The position numbers and the translations under genes were made by a program. Of a DNA stretch of 64,000 nucleotides, positions 10,800 through 22,234 are shown piece after piece (the first letter of the stretch is position 1; every line of letters starts with the position of its first letter). The DNA is taken from NCBI GenBank assembly GCA_031216915.1, contig CM062290.1, positions 385,126,718 to 385,190,717 of the forward strand, in the 5' to 3' direction. The notes below the pieces were generated by a model. The model did not search any database, was not told the DNA's origin, and saw only the letters and a program-made list of their open reading frames with translations. The stretch comes from Pictodentalium vernedei. Taxonomy: Eukaryota > Mollusca > Scaphopoda > Dentaliida > Dentaliidae.

Positions 10800-11385
10800 T
10801 CAGATCAATTCAATTCAATTCTTTTAATGCACAGTATACATGAACAACACAGCAGAAGAAATTAAAAACTACAAAAACAATGGTTGTATACTGTAGGGGG
10901 AGTCCTAGCCTAATTGGGTGTCTTTCTGATACTCCCTATAGGCCACTTAATTATGTTTGGCAGCATTTCAGTCATTTAGATGAACATTTTGTAAGTCTGA
11001 GGTCTAAGGCTGAGGTGACTACTAAGTAGTAAGAGATGTATAAAATATATTCCTACATGAATCAAATCAAATTATCGGGTGTGATGAGATAGGAATAATA
11101 AGTTTAGGCCTCTGCACTCCGATTCTAAAATGTCCGAACCCCAAGCAACAGATCCCCCTACAATGCAACCCAGAACCCATTCCTGTCAGACAGAGTGCAG
11201 AGAGCTCAGTCTGACAAGACTGGACTGGTCAAATTCCCTGCGGCACCACTGGAAGAATTTGCAGCACAGAGCCCAGGCACAACATCATCAGTGCATGTTG
11301 ATATGGTCTGGCACAGTTATGGTGTTCTTAAACAGGGGACATAGTAGGGCAGAAATTGTAATTCAACAGTTCTAAATTAATAGAA
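10800..11385. other. Unassigned spacer
   Basis: Contains a short aattcaattcaattc stretch and an 81-codon frame (11130-11375) with no recognisable domain. I see no splice-flanked exon or known repeat. Confidence 0.4.
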
Positions 11386-11393
11386 CAAATATA

Positions 11394-11464
<71 letters not shown>
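11386..11464. repeat. (aaat)n microsatellite
   Basis: About 19 uninterrupted tetranucleotide units. The same unit forms the 3' tails of the SINEs in this window, so this array may be a relic of a SINE tail, though no SINE body is attached. Confidence 0.9.
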
Positions 11465-11550
11465 GATTCACAAGCTTATGTTACATTGGCTACCTGAGTT
11501 GCATTGCAGTCAGGACATATGAGGTTATGACAAACCACAGTATCCGAATG

Positions 11551-11944
11551 CAGTGCAACCCTGTTAATTGAATTGCCACCTTGCCAATGGAAATTATTCA
11601 ATTAACAGGAGTATTCAATTAACAGGGATTGTGTCACTTTCCTCTATGTTAGAGATAAACTTAGCATTAATTCTATTATATCTTGTTTGACAGAGCTTCA
11701 TGAGCTTTGTCAAACAAGATATAATAGATTAAATGCCAAATAGGAAAACTGGGGAGAGTCAGGGGAATTTCTCGACAGGTTACAAGATTTTTATTCAATT
11801 AACAGGAGTTTACTCTATAACCTATATTCAATTAACAGGTCAAATTTATACTGGAGGTATGGTAAATGGTTTTATGTTGAAAAATTGTATTCAGTTAACA
11901 GGGTTATTTAGTTAAGAGATATCCAATTAAGTGGGCGCCGCTGT
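11551..11944 (+). mobile_element. MITE family B (Tc1/mariner- or pogo-like), copy B1
   Basis: Terminal cagtgcaaccctgttaatt and the complementary right end aagtgggcgccgctg. Multiple internal attcaattaacagg motifs. The central palindrome is tatatcttgtttgacagagc. A TA follows the right end. Other copies lie at 15780, 19936, 50339, 50972 and 57262. Non-coding. Confidence 0.75.
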
Positions 11945-12324
11945 ATTGATATAGCTTTCTTAAATTTGTGATGATTATTCTTGGGTAGCATTCCATTCCA
12001 GTTCAACAACAGTTTTGGGCATTGATTGTCTTGAATGCATTTCAGTTTACCTGGCATTTAGAAGATGTTTGTGAAGCGAAACAATGAAAAACAGTTCAGA
12101 AGAGCAATTTGCTTGCCTAAGTAACTCCCAGGAGAGCAAATTTCTGCCATCCTGTATTTTTCACAAATCCAAGCCTGTGTTACTGATTTTTGTTACATGG
12201 CTATAACCACATGAAAGAATTTTTTTTTGGTGTCTATGGAGTTATTCATGTGGCTAGAAAACTGAAATGGAAATTGAAAACATATCATATTTGGACAGGC
12301 ATGTGTCCTTGATTTGATAAAAGA

Positions 12325-12605
12325 TTTGGACAGTTTTATTTGAGTTCCATGTATGTATTCATGGGTGTTTCCATGATCTTTATGCAAAGTGCACATTTGC
12401 AATCATGTTCAAAGACTGCAGCCTTTGAGTAAAAAAAAACATAGGAAGACAAATAATTTTAAAGACAATTTTTAGCCACTCAAGTGCTAGCCATGTACAT
12501 GTAACGATATGTATACAGTTGTTGGTACTTCCATCCATCTCTCTTTCCATCTAGAAGTTTGAATAATAGTTAACACATTTTAGGCCCCCACAAAGGAGAA
12601 CTTCT
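12325..12605 (-). repeat. Right arm of the widely spaced inverted repeat
   Basis: Reverse complement of 8890-9165; shared words include ttccatgatctttatgcaaa and gacaaataattttaaagaca. It abuts the family F fold-back at 12583. Confidence 0.7.
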
Positions 12606-12998
12606 GTTTCTCAGGCCATTTTTTTGTAAAATTGCATGTGGGCGGGCATTTTTTTATTTTATTTTTTATTTTTGTAATTATTTCTTTGCCATCAAAAGTT
12701 CATGTTCTTGGTTTGTTTTATGTTTTAGGCCTGATAATCTACATAATAGAAAGTGTGGTGGTGTATTTCGTCCCTTGAGTACAAGAAGGCTTTGCAATGC
12801 TAAAGCATTGCAAAACCTTGTTGCACTCAAGGGACAAATATATCAATTTTATTAACTTGGGTAAACTATAAGACATAAATCATTTAATTTTTATTTTTTT
12901 AAGTTTGCATTGGTTATAAAAAGACAGCATGCGAAAGCCAAAAAGGACCATGTGGGAGGGCCTGAGAAACAGATTTTAACTTTTTTAGGCCTTAATTA
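12583..12998. mobile_element. Fold-back element family F, copy 1
   Basis: Imperfect inverted ends (taggcc...ctgtttctcaggcc and ggccctcccacatg-type complement) surround a strong central hairpin with arms gtcccttgagtacaagaagg and the complement ending actcaagggac. The same element is present inverted at 53697-54112. No coding capacity. Confidence 0.75.
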
Positions 12999-13039
12999 AT
13001 TTTCTGTGCTGCTTTTTTGCAGAGTCTTGGACAAGTCAG

Positions 13040-13500
13040 TAACCACCATTATTTAATAAAAATTAAGGAGGTTATTGCCCTTTGTTTGTTGGTGTTTGCC
13101 TCAATTTTTTTTTTTATGTAATAACTTGAACAATAGACCTTAGATTTCAATAAAATTTGATGGGCTGTTTTTTCTTAACATTGTGCTGGATGAACTTCAA
13201 AATCAAAGTGATTTCTGAAGAATTGAAAGATTTATTCCCCTTTGTTTGTTTATTTTTTTCTGAAACTTTATTGTTTATGCAATAACTTGAACATTAAAGA
13301 TCGCATGTCAGTAATAAAGTTTGAGTTCCAGCTTTGCATTAATAATATTTTGGATAAGTTTAAAAAATTATAATGACTTCTTTAAAACTGAGAGAGTTAT
13401 TGCTCTTTGTTAGTTCTGTTTTATTTGAATTTTGAATGTTTTTGTGTTTACTTGAAAAGTAAACATCAGATTTGGATAAAGTGATATGCTAAATATAATC
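13040..13500. repeat. Tandem array, ~140 bp units
   Basis: Three diverged units each carry an attgccctttgtttgtt-type start and taataacttgaaca. Similar pieces occur at 14240-14620, 53440-53690, 54120-54200 and 56740-57230, so this is a dispersed, locally tandem family. Confidence 0.65.
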
Positions 13501-13507
13501 AACTTAA

Positions 13508-13860
13508 CTAAAAGTCATTTCTGTTGAGGCCAAATGGTTGTAGCATTTTGAGGGTGAAAATCCAATGGACTTCACTCAGGCGGCGCTGTTCTGTAGTAGT
13601 AGGTAGCTCCATAATACCTATATAATACGGTAGCGATTGTTGGATATCGAGTGATTGTTGCCATTGATATGGACGGCAATAGGAGGGTCTCGTGTGTGTT
13701 TGATGTCAGCCAGGATGCGGATGTGGAAATATCTTTTAGTTACACCAACGTACTGTTTGTCGCAGTGGTGACAGTGCAAAAGATAAATGCAATTTCTGGT
13801 CATGTTTGTGCTACTTGGACCTTTAAAGCGCTGTTAGGTTGAGAGAGATGCATTTTTCAA
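13508..13860 (-). pseudogene. Penelope-like element remnant, C-terminal GIY-YIG endonuclease
   Basis: Read on the minus strand, the frame at 13618-13803 gives NCIYLLHCHHCDKQYVGVT followed by R, an H-containing segment and AVHINGNNHS. This matches the known Cys-rich linker plus GIY-YIG fold of Penelope-like retroelements (C-x2-C, QYVG-x-T, R, H, then H-x-n-H). After a small frameshift near 13618 the sequence continues as EQRRLSEVHWIFTLKMLQPF and GLN to a TAG at 13508, the usual Penelope-like C terminus. An in-frame stop lies just upstream of the Met. The reverse transcriptase domain is absent, so it is a 3' fragment. The endonuclease would nick target DNA; this copy is inactive. Confidence 0.82.
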
Positions 13861-14084
13861 GGAATAGTATTTGATGCACAAATTTCTGATTATTCAATAT
13901 ATAGGATTGTTATTCTCGTTGATTGTGGTTGCATGATTAGTGTGCCGTCTTTTTGTTTGGCGTTCTTCTGTATCTGACATGATAACAGTAGTATTGCTAA
14001 GGCTGGAGGTGAGGCTGAGAGTGCTAATGGAATCTGTGGCCGTAATATTGTTTGCCATAATCGTAACACAGGTCTAAATTTATT

Positions 14085-14165
14085 TTAACAATTTTAATAA
14101 CCAACGTGAAAGAGTTCAAGGGGACCCATGGTCCCCTCGAACTCTTTTGAGTTGTTATTAATAAA
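14085..14165. repeat. Palindrome
   Basis: Arms gaaagagttcaaggggacc and ggtcccctcgaactctttt around catg, with a looser outer pairing of ttaataacc and ttattaataa. Confidence 0.75.
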
Positions 14166-14239
14166 TGTGGTATGCTACTTCATTCTGCCCACAGTGAGGG
14201 AGTATACACCGGTATGTTCATACATTACAGATTTTGTCC

Positions 14240-14620
14240 ATCCAACATGTTTGCTGCTCTAGCTCCACCAATAGCGGTTTTATTAAAATAATTTTTAGCG
14301 TACTTCTACCTAATCATAGTGAAACAGATCCTTTGGCAAAATAAATGGCACCTTTTTATTATTTACAGAATTATTTTTCCTTGTTTTACATTGGTGGCTA
14401 TTAAAAATGTGTTTGTCCACCTTGTTAAAAAAAAGTGTCTATTCAACCTATTTACTGCTCTAGCTCTGTCATCATTTGTTGGATTCACATAATTGTTGTC
14501 ATGTTTGTATCTTAACATGGTGGAACAGATGCAATGATGGAATTAATGGATTCACTTAAATGTGGACAGAGTTATTGCCCTTGTTTCACTTTGGGTATTA
14601 TTAAAAATATGTCTGTCCAA
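14240..14620. repeat. Tandem array, ~145 bp units
   Basis: Units carry gtccatccaacatgtttgct, ctctagctcc and tattgccctt. Diverged relative of the array at 13040-13500. Confidence 0.6.
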
Positions 14621-14814
14621 CATGTTGTGTAGGGTGAGGCTACTTGTGGGCATAGTTTGTTTGCCAAACCCTTTTCTGTGTACAGAAATAAAATATTTAT
14701 TAAAAAAAAAATGTTTTGTACTCCAGCAATGTCACTGTTTGTGAATTGTCACATGCTTCTACCTTAGCACTGGGGAACATATTTCATGACAAGAGCAAGC
14801 CTGCAAATAATTAT

Positions 14815-15770
14815 ACCCCCACTTTGAAGAAGTGAGGCTACATTGTTATCAACCTGTATGTCCGTTCATCTGTATGTCTTGCCACCTGCCTGTCTGTCCA
14901 TCTATCTTGGTATCTGTCCATCAATCCATTCAAAATTCTTGTGTGCAACTCCTCCTGCCTTTAAGAACCATGTTTGATGAAGATTTTCAAACATTACGAT
15001 TAACAAGGTGGACATGCACACTTATTCCAAAATATTTTATCTTCAATAATTTTAACCAAGTTATCTCCCCTTTATGTTGAAAGATTCATTATATTATGGA
15101 TTTCCAAGTGAGATTCATGTGTGGATAACTCCGCTGAACTGATTTTGAAGAAACTTATCTAACATGGGCACTAATGAGTGGGAATATGGATAGTTCCCAA
15201 TTTTTAATCTGTGATGATTTTAGCCAGTCATCTCTTCAACTTAGAAAATTTAATATTGATTTCTAGATGAGATTTTTGTGTATGCAACTACACCTACTTA
15301 CACAGAGTGACACACACGTGTAAATGGGTTAATTGTATGGCACAAGTGCCAGTGCGGAAGGATAAAACAAGAGGCCGATGGTCATCTGTTTGCATTTCAT
15401 ATGCTTTAAGGTAAAATTTCAAGGTCACACTAAAACCTGACGATATTAGTGTCTAAGCCATAACTCAGAAACAAATAAAAACTACTATTTGACGTTCAGA
15501 AGGTGTGTAGCCTATATTAGTTGTTTGCACATCTTCAAGGTCAAGGTTGAGTGCCGTTTATGTTGAAGATCACAAGTTGTGTATCAGCCATAACTCAGAA
15601 ACTGTTGTGGCTATAATCATCAAGTATCGCACAATAATAAAGCACAATGGGAGGATGGGTCACATACTATAGCTAGGTCTGTAACTTCAAGCCCAAGGTC
15701 AGATTTCAAGGTCAGACTTATATATTCGTGCCTCAGCCATAACGCAGAAATGAATCAACTTCAATTATCA
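14815..15770. repeat. C-rich-head repeat and ~125-180 bp tandem units
   Basis: Opens with tacccccactttgaagaagt and a gtctgtcc-rich stretch, then tandem units sharing ttcttgtgtgcaactcctcc, aaccaagttatctccc and later caaggtcacac / ccataactcagaaac. The same head and units flank DIRS copy 2 (33260-33335 and 39831-40460). The array resumes after MITE B2, at 16208-16340. Confidence 0.65.
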
Positions 15771-15779
15771 AACTTAATA

Positions 15780-16207
15780 TAGTAGAATAGTCTTAATTGA
15801 ATATCCATTTTGCCAGTGAAAACTATTCAGTTAACAAGAGTATACAATTAACAGGGATTTGGTCAGTTTCCTGTGTTCTGGAGGTAAACTGAGCATTTAT
15901 TCTATTATATCTTGTTTGACAGAGCTCATAGAGCTCTGTCAAACAAGATATAATAGAATAAATGTCTGTATTGGATGTAGTGAGACCAAAAAGGTTGATA
16001 AATAAGGGGAATTTGGTGCGTGTCACAGTAATTTTTTCGACAGTACAAAAATTTATATACAATTAACAGGAGTTTACTCTACATCCCATATGCAATTAAC
16101 AGATCAAATTTGTACTGAAGGTATGGTAAATGGTTTTGTGTTTGAAAATTGTATTCAATTAACAGGGATATACAATTAAGAGATATCCAATTAAGTGGTT
16201 TCCACTG
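15780..16207 (+). mobile_element. MITE family B, copy B2
   Basis: Left end degraded, with tcttaattgaatatcc. The central perfect palindrome spans tctattatatcttgtttgac ... gtcaaacaagatataataga with apex gagctcatagagctc. The right end is aagtggtttccactg followed by TA. It interrupts the ccataactcagaaac tandem array. Confidence 0.78.
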
Positions 16208-16452
16208 TACAAATGTTAAAGACAGAGGTGTGTCACATATGATAGTTGCTCGCACATTTTCTGGATCATTACTGAATGCCAAATGTTGAAGATCACAAGT
16301 TGTGTCTAAGCCATAACTCAGAAACTATTGTGGTTACACTCATCAAACTGCACATAATCCTTCAGGTTAGTTCAGTTTGGTGGTTTTTTAACGAGTTGGG
16401 GTGGGACATGTGTTACTTTAGTGACATTTCTTGTGAATAGTGCTGACTGTTT

Positions 16453-16499
<47 letters not shown>

Positions 16500-16889
16500 T
16501 TATGGTTTAACAACACTTTAACAGCCGGGGTCATATCATGTTGGTGACAGTTTTATGGGTGGAGGAAGCTGGAGTACCCGGAGAGAACCACCGAGCAACA
16601 ACGAGCAGCTGTCAGCTTTCCAACATCATAACTCTGAACTCTGTACTGCAGCACAGGCAGGGTTAGATTGATTGAAGACATGCGCATCGTCGACGTGCAG
16701 TACGCCTTAGTACACAGCGTCATCTTACTCCCATGTAGGCAATCAGGGTTAAGTGCCTTGCCCAAGGACACAACACGGGAGCGCGAATCAGTCACTGAAA
16801 TGGTCACCCATCCAACTACTAACCGCTCTCGACGTTGCTTAACTTCAGTGATCTGATGAGAACTGGTTACCGCGATGCCACCGCACCCC
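16453..16889 (-). mobile_element. SINE, full length, 5S rRNA-derived head, tail b
   Basis: Reading the minus strand from 16889, the head contains gaagttaagcaacgtcgaga and tagttggatgggtgacca, which correspond to the internal promoter portion of 5S rRNA. The usual SINE body, core and a type-b tail ending in (aaat)n at 16453-16500 follow. This is a 5S-headed (SINE3-like) element, not a 5S gene. Confidence 0.88.
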
Positions 16890-16901
16890 CATTTTTAGCT
16901 G

Positions 16902-17400
16902 TTAACTGGTAGAGTGCTGAATTATTTGTAGTCGTCAGAATTTGTTCCCATGCCTTTTCCACGTTACAATTTATGGGAGAGTGCCTCTAGACACTCTCAC
17001 ATAAATTGTAACAATGGGGAGCGCTCTGGCTCAGTGGTAGACTGTTGGGTTTCTATGCTAGAGGTCGAGTTCAATCCCCATCCGGGACGACCCGCGTTGT
17101 GTCCTTGGGCAAGGCACTTTATCCCGGTTGCCTACATGGGGGCACAATGACACCGTGTACTAAGGTGTACTGCACATAGATGGTGCATGTGTCTTCAGCC
17201 GCTGTAATCCTGCTTGATCAGAGCTTGAACAGGGTTAGAATGTTTAGGGGCTGACAGTTGCTCATCGATACTCGGTGGTTCTCTCCGGGTACTCCGGCTT
17301 CCTCTGCCCATAAAACTGTCACAGTTGCGATTAGCTATTGTGCATAAGTATGTGGCCTTAAACACCAGTGAATAATAATTGTAACAATGCCAATCCATAC
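16902..17400. mobile_element. Fold-back family C, interrupted by a SINE
   Basis: Begins gttaactggtagagtgctga, with the hairpin acaatttatgggagagtgcc ... acactctcacataaattgt. It is split by the SINE at 17017-17376 and resumes as aattgtaacaatgccaatcc. Its right terminus is not clear. Confidence 0.65.
17017..17376 (+). mobile_element. SINE, tRNA head type 1, tail a, inserted in family C
   Basis: Full-length element with A box ctggctcagtggtaga and B box gagttcaatcccc. It is bracketed by the perfect 13-bp duplication aattgtaacaatg at 17004-17016 and 17377-17389, which proves retrotransposition into the arm of the family C hairpin. Confidence 0.92.
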
Positions 17401-17414
17401 ATACTAGCTTTATA

Positions 17415-17580
17415 CACCAACAGTGGTGAACATACCAGCAATGGGATGTTCACCGCCCGGAGGTCCATTGGCTGAAACATTGCTTGTGTTTGATATGTAC
17501 AAAATTTAAAAGTTATAGCTTGGGTGATAACTCCACTCCATGGGTGATTTAGTTACAATCCACTCTCCATGTACTGTAGG
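17415..17580. repeat. Half of a fold-back element (family of 41655-41921)
   Basis: Shares ggaggtccattggctgaaac, aagttatagcttgggtgata and tccactctccatgtactgta with 41655-41921, but has only one full arm. Confidence 0.6.
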
Positions 17581-17623
17581 TATGAAAAGGCAAAAAGAAG
17601 TCTTGCCCCAGATTAAATTATAC

Positions 17624-18101
17624 CAGGGACCGATCAGGACTATTTAAAATACGCTCTAGCCTTGGAGCCTATTTTTGCAATTCATGCGCCAGATTTCAAT
17701 TTACGGAGTCACACTGCTGTTTGTAACACACACTGCAAGTATGTAATAGCTCTCATCATTTTCATTTAATACCTATAGCAAACATTAATCTTCACTGTGG
17801 TTTCTGATCAAGTCTTGGCTGCCTATTTAGGCAGCCAAGACTTGATCAGAAACCACAGTGAAGATTAATGCTTGGTAATTAAGACTTGAAGTATTAACTT
17901 AAGCACTCTACAACAATGATAAATGATAATCATGTATATAATACATGTAAGAGTGTCTCTCTTGATTATCCATCGAAAGAATATCAAAATATGATCTGAG
18001 AAGTTACGCGCCAACTGAGAAGCCTATTTCTGAGATTTAAGAGCCAGGTCCTGATGTTTCAGAACCAAATACGCACTGGCGCATGCCCAGGTCGGTCCCT
18101 G
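17624..18101. mobile_element. Fold-back MITE family J
   Basis: Inverted termini cagggaccga / tcggtccctg, a 6-bp direct repeat ttatac on each side (17618-17623, 18102-18107) and a near-perfect central palindrome at 17788-17874 with arms of about 42 bp (cttcactgtggtttctgatc and complement). A related centre occurs at 55990-56050. Confidence 0.75.
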
Positions 18102-18109
18102 TTATACAT

Positions 18110-18590
18110 AACTGGCTGTTTTCTGAGTTGACTATGTGATATAGTCTTTGTTGTTGAAACAACATGGTACCCTTATCAATCAATCAATCAACCTATTGAA
18201 AACGTCATGCAAGAGCTGAGTTTCTCATTAAAAACCTTTCACTTGATATTATAATTCTTTATCTCTTCCCAAACCATTAATTTCTCTTGATTCTCAAATG
18301 GCCTTTATTTTCACAAGATGTTTTCGCAAATGAGGGAAAAATATGAGCCATGAGAATAATAGTCCATTCAGTAATTGTTCTGAAAGACAGATTGGCCTGT
18401 CAGTCGATTGCACGGATTTCTTCTGAAATAATCAAATCATTATCACCAGTGATGCATTGCTTGTCAATTAACATACTCGCTGCCACTTCAATCACAAAAT
18501 GCTTATTCAGTACATCCAGTGCAGATTACCACTAGAACACACATTCAGTTGAATTTCTAGACAGAGGCATCTTGAAGATGACCGATTAGG
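18110..18590. other. Unassigned spacer
   Basis: Contains a small caatcaatcaatcaa run near 18176. Otherwise I see no gene, hairpin or array. Confidence 0.4.
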
Positions 18591-18594
18591 CTGG

Positions 18595-18758
18595 ATAAAT
18601 ATAGAATATACCCATAATACTTGGTGTACCAAATGTTCACCACAAGTGGTGAAGTGGTGTTAACTGCAAACCTTCAGCACGCTGTTAACCCCACTTCACC
18701 ACGAGTGGTGAACATTTGGTACACCAAGCTACTTTGGGTATATTTTATTTATACCATG
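18595..18758. repeat. Large palindrome
   Basis: Arms of about 70 bp: ataaatatagaatataccca...cttggtgtaccaaatgttca pairs with the segment ending tgggtatattttatttata. The loop is gcaaaccttcagcac. Probably a fold-back MITE, but I cannot fix a target duplication. Confidence 0.75.
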
Positions 18759-18997
18759 ATCATCAGATTATTAAGAGTCGCTATTATTTTTTCTTGATTT
18801 TACTGAGCAGCAGCCGCACATACGTGCAAATTTGTTTTTGTTTACATGAGCATCGGTGGGCGGTACTTGTGATGTCAAGTTTATCACCGAAACGAAAAAG
18901 AAAAAGAAACAGGGCCTTTTTTCATTTTAATAACATAATAACATTCGGTTTCGAGTTATGGATGATTTATTAACATGAGACAATACATGTTTGTTAA

Positions 18998-19395
18998 AGT
19001 AGTGTTCAACCGATTACCAAAAATGGTCGTTGACCGATTACCGGTTATTTGAGCTCACAATCAGCTAATTCTGATGCCGATTCCGATTGTAATACTGTGC
19101 ACTACTAGATGAGTCGAGGCTTGAAAGAACTACATTAAACTGAACACTTTTCACAGTGTTAAACTACGTTGACTAGGTTCTCAGTAAAATTCCCAGTCGC
19201 ACACACTTGGGCGTTAAACGTGGCTCTTAGTGCCACGTCTCCCGCCCAAATAACTGTGACTGGTAATTTTACTGTGACCTGAGTCCATGGAGTGCAACCT
19301 TCACTTTTCCGGTATGAACTGGGGATTGCTGCAAGTATGCTCAGTAGTAAGCTTTACATGTCATTTAACTTGTGTATCCCATAAAGGGGCGTTTA
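18998..19395 (+). mobile_element. Element family H (hAT-like end), copy 1
   Basis: Begins tagtgttcaaccgattacc. It contains the palindrome cccagtcgcacacacttggg ... cccgcccaaataactgtgac and extends to agagattaa. It is the reverse complement of 31630-32039, and the same terminus reappears at 63957 at the window edge. TAGTGTT-ACCGATTA ends resemble hAT termini. The other end is not recognisable as a matching inverted repeat. Confidence 0.6.
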
Positions 19396-19930
19396 GAGAG
19401 ATTAAGAATACACAATGTGGTTGTTTCTCAACTTTATTGAATGGTATCATTGACTTCATTATACATTAACAATTGAACATTTGCAGAAGATAATAAAATG
19501 TGGTTAATGAATCATCACAAAATGCTTGGCAACAATCGGTTGAACCGATATTCTAGGAGCCTGAATTTTATCTTACTGCAATATGAGTAAAAATCTATCA
19601 ATTGATATTTAGTATATGACATCCTTAGTGAGGTCAGCTTCAAGTTTGCTCCAGTCAGGTTCTTACTAATCATGCCTTTAGTCAGTTTAAGCCTTGTAAC
19701 TTTATTACTCTATATTCTTTGGAAATAATTAATTTTCTGTTCATATGAAATATTTGTAATTATGCCATTTCTTTGTGAGAACTCTTAAATGTTTGGTAGT
19801 GCATGTTCTCTCAAACCACTGCTTCAGTCAGTGGAAAATATTCCAAAAGTAAATAAGTGACAAATTATTGTTAAAAAACCCTTAACCCTTTTACTAGAGT
19901 TGCACGGTATTTCAATATATCAAATATTTT
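19396..19930. other. Unassigned spacer
   Basis: No recognisable repeat, gene or splice-flanked exon. Confidence 0.4.
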
Positions 19931-19935
19931 CGGTA

Positions 19936-20352
19936 CAGAGGAACTCTGTTAATCGAATAGCCACTTTTCCAATGAAAATTATTCAATTAACAGGAATATT
20001 CGATTAACAGGGATTGTCACTTTCCTGTATTCTAGAGATAAACTTAGCATTTATTCTATTATATCTTGTTTGACAGAGCTCCATGAGCTCTGTCAAACAA
20101 GATATAATAGATTAAATGCCTGTACTGGGTGTACTGAGGCCAAATAGGTGTTTAAACAAAGGAAAACTGGGGAGAGTCAGGGTAATTTCTCGTCATTTTT
20201 TATTCAGTTAATAGGAGTTTACTCTATAACCTATATTCAATTAACAGGTCAAGTTTGTACTGGAGAAATGGTAAATGGTTTTGTGTTGGGAAATTATATT
20301 CATTTAACAGGGATATACAATTAAGAGATATCCAGTAAAGTGGGCTCCACTG
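19936..20352 (+). mobile_element. MITE family B, copy B3
   Basis: TA-flanked (19934-19935, 20353-20354). Left end cagaggaactctgttaatc, right end agtaaagtgggctccactg. The central perfect palindrome has the apex agagctccatgagctct. Confidence 0.82.
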
Positions 20353-20470
20353 TATTAAAAACCATACCTGGAGGAATGGTAGATGGTAAATGGTTTTGTG
20401 TTGGGAAATTATATTCAATTAACAGGGATATACAATTAAGAGATATCCAGTAAAGTGGGCTCCCCTGTAT
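20353..20470 (+). repeat. Tandem duplication of the MITE B3 right end
   Basis: The last ~115 bp of B3 (from taaatggttttgtgttggga to aagtgggctcccctgta) are repeated directly after it. The unit is joined by taaaaaccatacc, which also follows the second copy. Confidence 0.8.
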
Positions 20471-20823
20471 TAAAAACCATACCTTATCGTTACTGTGAGT
20501 AAATAAAATATTTGGTATACTAAAATACAGTATTACCACGATGTAACAAGGCAGGTAAACACATCAAACAGTAATTATAGTATAGGTAATTACTTTATAG
20601 CTGCTAAGAACACCTATCTTATTAACACGGACAGGAGAAACTTCCATGTGTGCAATGTACATTGTGAGAATAATTAATAACATCACGGACATAACGATTT
20701 CTGCATTTTATCCTGCATCGTTACTATCGAAGATATGATGGAAACATGTGGGCTAACTTCAATACAAGAGAGATAATCCAATTGACCATAAAGAGTATTA
20801 TCATCGCTAAATGCACTCCCTTG
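20471..20823. other. Unassigned spacer
   Basis: I see nothing identifiable. Confidence 0.4.
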
Positions 20824-21073
20824 TTAACACTTTACTCAATGTAACGGCCAAAACTGGCCAGCGCTATTCTCAAAAATCACCAATTAATTTTCATTATTTT
20901 TTCATTTTTTATCTCAAAAACATAGGTTATGACCCCTCATTGGAACGAGCTCATCAAGCTCGTTCAAGGAGGGGTGATAACACATGTTTTTGAAACAAAA
21001 AATGGAAAAAATTAGTTATTCAAGAATTTTTTTTGCAGGTGTCGTCTGCTTTTCATGTTAGGTAAAAGGTTAA
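20824..21073. mobile_element. Fold-back MITE, family A2 (TTAA)
   Basis: TTAA at 20824-20827 and 21070-21073. Hairpin around gaacgagctcatcaagctcg with ataggttatgacccc arms. Confidence 0.8.
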
Positions 21074-21499
21074 CATGTGTGTAAACATTTGAAGTAGAAT
21101 AATTCAAAATGGCTGAACGCAAACACAAAAACAATTCATTGGAAATAGTAATGTAACATTTAATTTTACAATGAAATAGGTAAGTTAAAACATTTGCAGC
21201 CTGCCGACCTCATGATCATTTTTCTGTTCATTCACCTTCCATTCCACCCACGCTGGTCATGCCAATGTGGATCAATGTCTTACCTACCAAAACCTTTCTT
21301 TTGGACTGGAGAAAATATATTTTCTTGGTGTCTATCGATTATATGATTATTGAGTGATAAAACTCATTACACACAAGATTTATAATGAGTTTGAGACATT
21401 GAATCAAATTATTCAATAATTTGGTATACCATGGTATATTTTCTTTGATACTGCAGCATTTTTTATCCAAATACCGTGCAATTCTATCTTTGACACCTG

Positions 21500-21722
21500 A
21501 TGCTAAATTCCATTTCTGTTCAGTGACATCAAATGGAAGAGTCCATATTCATTATTTTGTGATAGACCAATTAATGTTTTCAACATGCAGCCTTAGGGCT
21601 GCATGTTGAAAATATTTATTGGTGTGCCCCTACAAATTCAGTGAACAGCTATCCCACTTAAAGAAATAACATCATGATGGTCCTGAACCAGAAAACCAAT
21701 CTTTTATTTTTCAAAGGGTTAA
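21500..21722. mobile_element. Fold-back MITE family I, copy 1
   Basis: Central palindrome tttcaacatgcagcc ttag ggctgcatgttgaaa, with outer pairing of gaccaattaatg and tattggtgtgcc. The right end tcaaagggttaa carries TTAA at 21719-21722. The left end is degraded. Its better copy is at 45698-45936. Confidence 0.65.
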
Positions 21723-21820
21723 ATCACTTTGTGAAGAATCAACAGGCCTTTCTCAGGTGAGCACTTCTATAATAATAATCTACTCATGATTGTGAATAAC
21801 CCCTTATTTATATTCCAAAG

Positions 21821-22195
21821 AGGGGGCGCAGTGGCATTGTGGTAACCGGTTCTCGTCAGATCACCAAAGTTAAGCAACATCGAGCCTGGTTAGTCCTTGG
21901 ATGGGTGACCGTATGAGTGATCGATTCGGACTCCTGCATTGTGTCCTTGGGCAAGGCACTTAACCCCAATTGTCCACATAGGGACACTATGACGCTGTGT
22001 ACTAAGGCATACTGCATGTCGATGGTGTGCATGTCTTCATCCAATCTAACCCTGCCTTCTGCTGCATTGTGGAGTTATGATGTTGGGGAGCTGGCAGCTG
22101 CTTGTCATTGCTGGTTGCTTCTTTCCAGGTACTCTGGCTTCCTGCACCCATAAAACTGTCACTGACATGATGTGACCTTGGCTGATAAAGTGTTG

Positions 22196-22234
<39 letters not shown>

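Noticed and set aside
21833..21925. 5S rRNA gene-like sequence
   Set aside because: Only the internal promoter portion is kept, and it runs straight into the SINE body; the same arrangement recurs at 16780-16889.
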